Assembly (NCBI RefSeq): GCF_014636865.1 | Contig: NZ_BMER01000001.1 | Span: 298,718 to 362,717 of the forward strand | From: Parapedobacter pyrenivorans | GTDB taxonomy: Bacteria > Bacteroidota > Bacteroidia > Sphingobacteriales > Sphingobacteriaceae | Length of the DNA: 64,000 nt | Reading direction: 5' to 3' | Shown here: piece after piece, positions 57,053 through 64,000 of the stretch | How positions within the stretch are numbered: position 1 is the stretch's first letter | How the letters are laid out: every line of letters starts with the position of its first letter | The notes under the pieces: model-generated | Database searches by the model: none | Told to the model about the DNA's origin: nothing | The model's input: the letters and a program-made list of their open reading frames with translations, nothing else | Program-made: the position numbers and the translations under genes

Positions 57053-57640
57053 ATGCACATTAATGATCAACATCATGAATCTGAATTACTCATTTCACTA
57101 AAAAAGGGTGACGTCTCCGCCTTTGAAAAACTGTATTATCTTTACAGCAAAAGACTGTATGGCAATATCCTAAAAATGGTCAAATCTACGGATGTCGCTG
57201 AAGAGATTCTACAAGACTTATTTCAGCGCGTGTGGGAAAAGCGCGAAACTATTGATCCCTCGAAAGCATTCAAATCATACCTCTTTACTATTGCGAAGCA
57301 CCTGGTGTACGATTTCTTTCACCTACAAACCAGGCGACGAAATATCGAAGCCTATTTAATCGGAAAATCAACCGCATCGTATATGCATATCGATGAGGAA
57401 ATGGCCTTCAAGGAAACCCATGCCATCATCACCAATGGAATTCTGCAGCTCCCCCCACAACGTCGGCTGGTCTATACCCTCTGCAAGATAGAGGGCAAAA
57501 GCTATGAAGACGTTAGTCAAACACTTGGTATTTCCATCTCTACCATCAGCGACCACATCGTCAAAGCCACCAAATCACTCAAGGCGCACTACCGGTCTGA
57601 ACATGCGATTGCCCTGGCATTTGCACTCTATCTCTTATAA
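57053..57640 (+). CDS. ECF RNA polymerase sigma factor (Bacteroidota FecI-like)
   Basis: 195 aa with AGGGAAAA just before the ATG. Region 2: DVSAFEKLYYLYSKRLYGNI and VAEEILQDLFQRVWEKRETI. Region 4: QLPPQRRLVYTLCKIEGKSY and SQTLGISISTISDHIVKATK. It is followed by FecR and an STN-type SusC, the same set as the other locus, but is clearly a different orthologue. The 246-bp gap before it (56807-57052) is AT-rich and contains no gene. Confidence 0.93.
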   Translation: MHINDQHHESELLISLKKGDVSAFEKLYYLYSKRLYGNILKMVKSTDVAEEILQDLFQRVWEKRETIDPSKAFKSYLFTIAKHLVYDFFHLQTRRRNIEAYLIGKSTASYMHIDEEMAFKETHAIITNGILQLPPQRRLVYTLCKIEGKSYEDVSQTLGISISTISDHIVKATKSLKAHYRSEHAIALAFALYLL

Positions 57641-57741
57641 TGAACCATTCGCATCATAAAATTAGCGATCTGGCAAAAAAAATCATTAACAAGCAGAGGG
57701 AGTATACCCATTTCCCGTATTATATATAAAGTAACGAGTAA

Positions 57742-58890
57742 ATGGGCGACAGTCAGGATATTCATGCGCTATTTAAAAAATTCCTCAGCGATTCCTGTAC
57801 CCCGGAAGAAGCAGCCCAATTAATCCACCTGCTCCAGTCGGGTAAGGATAAGGCGCTCTTTGTGCAACTCATCAACAAACACCTCCATAACGAGGAGGAG
57901 TCCACCGTAGACGACGCCGTGCTCTCCAGGGTTTTTGCAAGGCTAAACTTAGGGGACGACAAGAGAAAGAAACCTATTAAATCACTGACCTTCTACCTGA
58001 AGATAGCTGCAGCTGCGGTGATCTGCATGGTCGCCGGCATCGGGGCCTATTACCACGTTCAACATAAAGATCAGAAAACCGACAAGACAATAGTCGCCCA
58101 CGACATTACACCGGGCGGCAATCGCGCGACACTGATGCTTGAAGGCGGTCAGCACATCGAATTAAGCGGTAACCAGTCTGGTATCGTCGTTACAGACGAA
58201 GAAATCTCATACAACGATGGGACGAAATTGGCGACATCGTCCGCTGTTATCCATAAATTGGTTACGCCAAAGGGTGGCCAATACCAAATCACACTGCATG
58301 ACGGTACAAAGGTGTGGCTAAACGCCCTGAGTACGCTGACGTATCCCAAGCAATTTGCCAAGGGCGAGCGTATCGTCGAGTTGGAAGGTGAAGCCTATTT
58401 TGAGGTCAGTACCTGGCTGGAAGATGGACAACGTATCCCATTCCGCGTAAAAACAAAATCGCAGACTGCAGAAGTTCTTGGAACGCAACTCAATATCAAT
58501 GCCTATGACGATGAAAACACCACCACCACCACATTGTTAGAAGGAGCGGTTCGTGTCGTTACCCCGCATTCATCCGCCTCGTTGAAACCCGGACAGCAAT
58601 GTAAAGTGGGGTCTCAGGGTATCGCCATCGATGAGGTAGATGTGGAAACCGCAGTGGATTGGAAAAATGGGGATTTTATTTTCGTCGACGAAAATCTGGC
58701 AAGTATCATGCGCAAAATAGCCCGTTGGTATGACGTCAAGATTGTTTACGAACGGGATTTACCTGACGAATTATACAATGCCCAGATTTCGCGTAATAAA
58801 AACCTGTCCGAGATATTACGCATATTAGAACTGTCAGGTGGATTGACGTCCCGGATAGAAGACGATACCCTATTTCTCTCGTCGAAATAG
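57742..58890 (+). CDS. FecR-family anti-sigma factor
   Basis: 382 aa. N-terminal sigma-binding part (DIHALFKKFLSDSCTPEEAA), one membrane helix near 87-105 (IAAAAVICMVAGIGAYYHV), the periplasmic FecR domain (TPKGGQYQITLHDGTKVWLN, ELEGEAYFEVST, EVLGTQLNINAYDD) and the C-terminal DUF4974 part (FIFVDENLASIMRKIARWYD). Partner of the sigma factor 101 bp upstream and the STN-type SusC downstream. Confidence 0.93.
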   Translation: MGDSQDIHALFKKFLSDSCTPEEAAQLIHLLQSGKDKALFVQLINKHLHNEEESTVDDAVLSRVFARLNLGDDKRKKPIKSLTFYLKIAAAAVICMVAGIGAYYHVQHKDQKTDKTIVAHDITPGGNRATLMLEGGQHIELSGNQSGIVVTDEEISYNDGTKLATSSAVIHKLVTPKGGQYQITLHDGTKVWLNALSTLTYPKQFAKGERIVELEGEAYFEVSTWLEDGQRIPFRVKTKSQTAEVLGTQLNINAYDDENTTTTTLLEGAVRVVTPHSSASLKPGQQCKVGSQGIAIDEVDVETAVDWKNGDFIFVDENLASIMRKIARWYDVKIVYERDLPDELYNAQISRNKNLSEILRILELSGGLTSRIEDDTLFLSSK

Positions 58891-59072
58891 GATACAGGAC
58901 AAAATAACCGATTATTAACAAGCAAAACACACAATTATGAAAAATCACGACCATACTTAGCCAGACACAAATGGAAAAACCGGGAGTGCCCGCCAGCATC
59001 CCGGTATCCATTGGGAAACATTCAATACGTACTTGATATTAAATTAATTATTCACCCAAAGTTCACAAAGAT

Positions 59073-62000
59073 ATGCATTTTAATCTTTGCGGAAATGGTC
59101 GTGCATGCACCCCACTTCCATCACACACATTGAAGCTTATCCTACGCATGAAGCTTATTATCCTAATTATGATATCCGCCTGTATGCAAGTCTCAGCCTC
59201 GGCACTTGCCCAACAGGTAACACTTCACGAACAACAAGCAACTCTTCAACAGGTACTCCGTGAAATCCGTCGGCAAAGCGAAGTAGATTTCATTATCAAA
59301 ACGAACCAAATCAGAAAGTCACATCCAGTGACCATTGACGTGAAGGATAAACCATTGGAAGAAGTGCTGAAAATGATTTTTGCCCATCAGCCCATTGACT
59401 ATGTGGTAGACAATAAAACCATCATTATACTGGATAGGAACGAAACCTCATTTAAGCCATCGGTGCTATCCAGCAACTCCTCATTACGGCTACAACAGAC
59501 CCTAACAGGGCGGGTCATTACCTCCAATAGTGAGCCTTTGCCAGGTGTGAGTGTCGTAGAAAAGGGTACAAACAACGCAACGCTGACGAATGACAACGGG
59601 CAGTTCTCATTGTCGGTAACGAAAACCCCGGCAGTACTAGTATTTACATATATCGGTTTTGTCAGTCAAGAAGTCACTGCCACGACTACTACACCAGCAT
59701 TAGTAACGATGCATGAAGACTTAGCCAGCTTAGACGAGGTGGTCGTGGTCGGCTACGGTACAGTCGATAAGCGTGACCTAACCACGGCCGTCACCACCAT
59801 GCGGCCCAAGGATTTGATTCAAGGTGCCGTGTCGCCATTGATGGCCATACAGGGAAAGGTTCCTGGCCTTACCATTGCTTCAACAAATGGGACAGACCCC
59901 AATGCGAACCTGAGTATCCAATTGCGCGGAATTAATTCCATCAACGCATCACAGGGACCACTAATCGTCATTGATGGGGTACCAGGCGGTAGTATGAGTA
60001 CGGTGGTACGCGAAGACATCGAGTCCATTAACGTTCTCCGGGACGCTTCCGCTGCGGCGATTTACGGCACAAGGGCGTCCGGCGGCGTTATTCTGATTAC
60101 CACAAAACGTGCGAAGGCCGGCACAGCCAGCATTACATATACCACAGAAGGATTTGCCGAATCCATACGTAGGCGCCCCGAAGTTCTTTCCGCTGAGGAA
60201 TTTTTAGCCAATGAGCGCGGTGAGGATCTCGGCCATCGAACAGACTGGTATGACGAAGTGACCAACGACAACCCGTTTAGTCATCGGCATGTCGTCAACC
60301 TAAGCGGCGGCACCGAAAATGCTCAACTATATGCTACCTTCAACTACCGCGATGCCAAAGGTATCGCCATTGGGTCTAGTCGAAAAGAATATGGCGGGCG
60401 GATAAACAGTACATTTAAACTACTCAACGGATTAGCGGAAATTTCAAGCAATATTGCCTATAACCACAGCAACGCCAATTATTCTCAACTGAATACTGAT
60501 CGAAACGATAATGGCATCTTCAATATGGCGCTTGTTTTGAATCCGACCGAAACCCCCTACGATGCAAGTGACCCCACTGGGTATAACGTATGGACCGGTG
60601 GGTATGAATACTGGAACCCAGTCGCTGAAGTGATGTTACTGAAGAACCAAACGGAATATAAGAATCTCTTGGCCAACTCCACGTTGAAACTCAACATTAC
60701 CGACTACTTAAACACGTCGGTCATGGTCGGGATTAACAACCGTTCCGACCACCCGGTGTTTTACCGCTCTGCACAACACCGTGTTTCGCGAGAGAACGGC
60801 ATCGATGGATTTGCGCGGCAGGCGTACGGCCGCGGAAATGACCGCACATTTGAATGGACGGTCAACTTCAACAAAAGAATCAATGACCACAATATCAACG
60901 CTGTGGCTGGATACAGCTACCAGGATTTCAACAGCCGCGGATTTGACGCCAGCAACTCCAATTTCCCTGTAGATGGGTTGGAAGAAAATGGGCTCGGCAA
61001 TGGCACGTTCCTGAAAGAAGGGAGTGCGGGCATGGGCTCCTGGCGAAACCCATCCGTAAAACTTGCTGCTTTCTTTGGACGGGTAAACTACACCTTTTTA
61101 GATCGTTATATTGTTACGGCCACGCTGAGGCGAGAGGGATCCTCGAAATTTGCTAGGGAAAACCGCTGGGGTACATTTCCGGGAATATCCGTTGGATGGC
61201 GGGTATCAGAAGAAGGATTTCTGCAAAACAGCAATATCCTCAGCGACCTGAAACTACGGGCAGGCTACGGCGAAACCGGCAACGAAGGGTTCGACTCCAA
61301 AGTTGCGTTCCGGATGTACAGCCCCGACACCTGGTACCGCTCTGGAGGTAAGTGGATACAGACATTTGGTGTTGGCCACAACCAAAATGCAAATATCAAG
61401 TGGGAAGTGAAAAAGGAACTGAACGTGGGACTTGATTTTGGCTTCTTTGATAATAGACTCACCGGTCGCTTCGATATCTATAACAGAAAGGTAGACGACA
61501 TGCTCTATGATATCAGTGTTTCACAACCACCTGCCATTCACGACAAAACGACCATGAATGTGGGCAACATGGAAAACCGAGGTTTCGAAGGAGACTTGAC
61601 AGGCGTAATCGTGACCAATGAAAACTGGGAATACTCGACCACCCTAGCCTATTCACACAATAAAAGTGTGTTGACATCGTTGTGGGGCAGTACTACGTTC
61701 CAAGACCGTAAAGGCTTTCCTGCCCCTGGATCTCCCGGCAATGCGGTACGGCTTTATCCCGGCGAAGAAATCGGTCGGTTCTTTATCTGGCGACATGCAG
61801 GTTTCACGGAAGACGGTAAGTGGATGCTATACGATAAAGATGGAAATGCCTTTGACTCCTCAAAGCAAAGCAAAACACTAGCCGATAAATCCTTTGTAGG
61901 CAACGCCATTCCCCGCATCATCCTGTCGTGGAATCATTCGCTACGCTACAAAAATTTTGATGCTAGCTTGTACATGCGCAGCTGGCTTGGCTACGACGTG

Positions 62001-62360
62001 TTCAACATGATCAATATGTACTATAGTGTTCCCATTGTCGCCGGCCAGAACGTACTTAAGAGCGCTTACGAGGACCATAAGCATATCACAGGAGAAAAAG
62101 AACTCAGCGATTATTGGCTGGAAAAAGGAAATTTCCTCAAAATTGATGCGCTGAGTGTGGGATACACATTCCCGAATCACTTTATCAGGCCGCTCAAAAA
62201 CCTGAGGCTCTATGCGACGGGGAGGGATCTTTTTGTATTTACTAAATATTCTGGCCTTGATCCGGAGGTGAATATCAACGGATTGGAACCGGGATTCGAA
62301 GAGCGGCACGCGTACCCCAAAACACGAACATTCATGTTGGGTGTACAAGTAAGTTTCTAA
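59073..62360 (+). CDS. SusC/RagA-family TonB-dependent transporter with STN domain
   Basis: 1095 aa. A family-typical extended N-terminus (MHFNLCGNGRACTPLPSHTL) precedes the signal core (LIILIMISACMQVSASALAQ); the ATG at 59148 is an alternative. STN domain ~50-115 (EQQATLQQVLREIRRQSEVD), carboxypeptidase-regulatory-like domain (LTGRVITSNSEPLPGVSVVE), TonB-box region VVVVGYGTVDKRDLTTAV, plug with RGINSINASQGPLIVIDGVP, and a barrel ending TFMLGVQVSF. Imports the glycan bound by the adjacent SusD and signals through FecR. Confidence 0.96.
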   Translation: MHFNLCGNGRACTPLPSHTLKLILRMKLIILIMISACMQVSASALAQQVTLHEQQATLQQVLREIRRQSEVDFIIKTNQIRKSHPVTIDVKDKPLEEVLKMIFAHQPIDYVVDNKTIIILDRNETSFKPSVLSSNSSLRLQQTLTGRVITSNSEPLPGVSVVEKGTNNATLTNDNGQFSLSVTKTPAVLVFTYIGFVSQEVTATTTTPALVTMHEDLASLDEVVVVGYGTVDKRDLTTAVTTMRPKDLIQGAVSPLMAIQGKVPGLTIASTNGTDPNANLSIQLRGINSINASQGPLIVIDGVPGGSMSTVVREDIESINVLRDASAAAIYGTRASGGVILITTKRAKAGTASITYTTEGFAESIRRRPEVLSAEEFLANERGEDLGHRTDWYDEVTNDNPFSHRHVVNLSGGTENAQLYATFNYRDAKGIAIGSSRKEYGGRINSTFKLLNGLAEISSNIAYNHSNANYSQLNTDRNDNGIFNMALVLNPTETPYDASDPTGYNVWTGGYEYWNPVAEVMLLKNQTEYKNLLANSTLKLNITDYLNTSVMVGINNRSDHPVFYRSAQHRVSRENGIDGFARQAYGRGNDRTFEWTVNFNKRINDHNINAVAGYSYQDFNSRGFDASNSNFPVDGLEENGLGNGTFLKEGSAGMGSWRNPSVKLAAFFGRVNYTFLDRYIVTATLRREGSSKFARENRWGTFPGISVGWRVSEEGFLQNSNILSDLKLRAGYGETGNEGFDSKVAFRMYSPDTWYRSGGKWIQTFGVGHNQNANIKWEVKKELNVGLDFGFFDNRLTGRFDIYNRKVDDMLYDISVSQPPAIHDKTTMNVGNMENRGFEGDLTGVIVTNENWEYSTTLAYSHNKSVLTSLWGSTTFQDRKGFPAPGSPGNAVRLYPGEEIGRFFIWRHAGFTEDGKWMLYDKDGNAFDSSKQSKTLADKSFVGNAIPRIILSWNHSLRYKNFDASLYMRSWLGYDVFNMINMYYSVPIVAGQNVLKSAYEDHKHITGEKELSDYWLEKGNFLKIDALSVGYTFPNHFIRPLKNLRLYATGRDLFVFTKYSGLDPEVNINGLEPGFEERHAYPKTRTFMLGVQVSF

Positions 62361-62383
62361 GGTTAGTCTCAAAAAATTACGTG

Positions 62384-64000
62384 ATGAAAAATATAAAGAT
62401 TCAAGCGACATTGCTCGTATTTGCGTTAGTTTGCGCTACGGGTTGCACAAAACTCGAACAAGATTGGCACGACAAGGTAGTACCGGAGACCTTCTTCAAA
62501 AGTAAAAAAGACGTCGAAGCTGCACTATTCCGGCCATTTACACACGCGCGATGGTACATGGGCGAAGATCGCTGGGCCCTTCAGGAATACCCCGCAGATC
62601 AATTTGCGATTTCGACCAAGGGCAGACACTGGTACAATGGCGGTGAAAACGAACGCTTCCATTATCACCGGTGGACACCCGACGATGGATGGATTTGGGG
62701 AACGTGGCGAGGCACGTTGATGGGCGTTGCTTTAGCACTTGATACGAAGCAAGATCTCGAAAAAGTAGACTACGAAGCGTTGGCGCTTACTCCGGCTGAC
62801 AAAGAAGCACACATCAACCAGCTCAATACACTCATCGCATTTTTCTTCATGCGCGGACTGGATTACTTTGGGGGTATGCCCCTCTTCGAATCGTTGGACA
62901 TTGAGGCTCCACCCCGAAATACCGATCAGGAAACATTTGACCACGTTGAAAAACTACTCAAGGATGCGCTAGACAAAATACCAGCAAAAACCGCTGGTCA
63001 GAAAGAAGAGGGTGCGATCTCCAAGGCTGCTGTAGCTGCACTTTTAGCTCGGCTGTATTTTAACGCTGAGGCCTATACGGGCCAAGCGCGCTTTGGTGAT
63101 GCGGCAATCCTTTGTCAAGAAATCATTGATCAAAAATATGGACCATATAGCTTGGATGCGACATGGTATGGACCCCATTCATTTAACAATGACACGTCAC
63201 CAGAAATCATATGGTCCATCCCGTCTGAACTCAACTACCTCCAGTACGATTGGTTTTTTAATTTCTTCTACCATTACAATACGGTTAAGAATTTCGACAC
63301 CGAAGGCAGCCCCTGGAACGGCACACACCTCACTCCATCTAAAAAGCCGGATGGATCGAGCTATCGCTCAGATTTTAAACTCGGCTCACCATTCGAGAAA
63401 TTTGAAGACGCTGATTTAAGAAAGCGACAGTACAAATACCTCGGTGGTGATCGATACGAGGGAATGTTTATCGTGGGGGAACACCTAACACCTTCGGGCG
63501 AACCAATCCTCGGTGGCGAAGAATACAAAGACCTGCCGTTGACTTTCATTGATCAGGTAGCAAGATTTACAGAAGTCGGTCCAGGCAAGGAGTACGCATC
63601 CATCAGTGAATTACCTTCTACAATGTCTGAAGGCGAAGAAAACACGGGAATACGACTGGTCAAAGTTCCAATACCGAATAATGCAGACCGAAGCAGGCGC
63701 TGGGCGGCAGATAATCCCGTTATTCGCCTTGCAGAAATCTACTATATGCTCGCCGAATGCAAATTCAGAGCTGGAGACGGTGCGGGCGCTGCAAGCCTGA
63801 TCAATGCCGTACGGGAACGCAACTTCGAAGAGACGGATCCTAATCCTGTGACCGCAGCCAACCTGGATGAATACCGCATGCTTGACGAATGGGGTATCGA
63901 GTTCTTGGGCGAAGGTCGACGAAGGACTGATTTGATACGTTGGAATAAGTTTACCACCGAAACGTGGTGGGATCATACCCCAACGTCTGATCACCTCAAG
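62384..64000 (+). CDS. SusD/RagB-family lipoprotein, 3' end outside window
   Basis: 539 codons open to the window end, from the ATG at 62384 (a GTG lies directly before). Lipoprotein signal MKNIKIQATLLVFALVCATGC with lipid Cys21, then TKLEQDWHDKVVPETFFKS. SusD features include LIAFFFMRGLDYFGGMPLFE, AALLARLYFNAEAYTG, the C-terminal RLAEIYYMLAECKFRAGDGA and EWGIEFLGEGRRRTDLIRWN. Only the last few dozen residues appear to be missing. Starts 23 bp after susC. Confidence 0.93.
   Translation, partial: MKNIKIQATLLVFALVCATGCTKLEQDWHDKVVPETFFKSKKDVEAALFRPFTHARWYMGEDRWALQEYPADQFAISTKGRHWYNGGENERFHYHRWTPDDGWIWGTWRGTLMGVALALDTKQDLEKVDYEALALTPADKEAHINQLNTLIAFFFMRGLDYFGGMPLFESLDIEAPPRNTDQETFDHVEKLLKDALDKIPAKTAGQKEEGAISKAAVAALLARLYFNAEAYTGQARFGDAAILCQEIIDQKYGPYSLDATWYGPHSFNNDTSPEIIWSIPSELNYLQYDWFFNFFYHYNTVKNFDTEGSPWNGTHLTPSKKPDGSSYRSDFKLGSPFEKFEDADLRKRQYKYLGGDRYEGMFIVGEHLTPSGEPILGGEEYKDLPLTFIDQVARFTEVGPGKEYASISELPSTMSEGEENTGIRLVKVPIPNNADRSRRWAADNPVIRLAEIYYMLAECKFRAGDGAGAASLINAVRERNFEETDPNPVTAANLDEYRMLDEWGIEFLGEGRRRTDLIRWNKFTTETWWDHTPTSDHLK

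Overview
The window is chromosomal DNA from a Bacteroidota bacterium, most likely a soil or plant-associated member of the Sphingobacteriaceae (Parapedobacter- or Olivibacter-like; inference). The basis is three SusC/SusD outer-membrane import pairs, two ECF-sigma/FecR/SusC signalling sets, TAnnTTTG-type -7 promoter elements, a recJ-lptB-GH3 core-gene run and balanced GC. No tRNA, rRNA, CRISPR array, insertion sequence or phage gene was seen.

Layout. (1) 1-9150, minus strand: the N-terminal ~3050 residues of a giant secreted repeat protein; its C-terminus lies outside the window. About 5.7 kb of it is a tandem array of 16 DUF11-like modules of ~120 aa. (2) 9.6-14.1 kb, plus: a LuxR-type response regulator and two tandem paralogous TPR/HisKA_3 sensor kinases. 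(3) 14.1-19.5 kb, minus: housekeeping genes der, a GH3-family protein, lptB and recJ. (4) 19.6-20.7 kb, plus: an MBL-fold hydrolase and a tiny basic lipoprotein. (5) 20.7-29.1 kb, minus: SusC, SusD, a small secreted protein, a metallophosphoesterase and two endonuclease/exonuclease/phosphatase-family enzymes. This looks like a locus for capturing a phosphorylated substrate. A TetR-family gene is divergent from it, and two palindromes lie in the shared intergenic region. (6) 30.5-45.8 kb, plus: an ECF sigma/FecR/SusC/SusD import locus followed by a Tat-type pyruvyltransferase-fold protein, a Tat-type double-FAD oxidoreductase, a secreted protein with an SGAT FMN-attachment-like motif, and the transporter CstA. 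It is bracketed by two directly repeated copies of cstA; the left copy is a decayed, internally deleted pseudogene. (7) 45.9-51.9 kb: a secreted metallophosphoesterase, a KhtT/KhtU-like cation antiporter pair, a lipoprotein, a MIP18/DUF59 protein and bifunctional NAD(P)HX repair enzyme Nnr. (8) 52.1-64.0 kb, plus: a second glycan locus with a GH36-like glycosidase, a GH123-like (DUF4091) glycosidase, ECF sigma, FecR, STN-type SusC and a SusD cut by the window end.

How it works together. In loci 6 and 8 the STN domain of SusC is expected to signal substrate binding through FecR to the ECF sigma factor, which then drives the import and enzyme genes. Locus 5 lacks sigma/FecR and its SusC lacks an STN domain, so the adjacent TetR protein is the obvious candidate regulator. 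The most unusual part is locus 6: a pyruvyltransferase-fold protein, two flavin-type proteins and a CstA/BtsT-family transporter (a family that includes pyruvate carriers) attached to a glycan import system. Its flanking cstA duplication suggests the locus was duplicated or moved as a unit.
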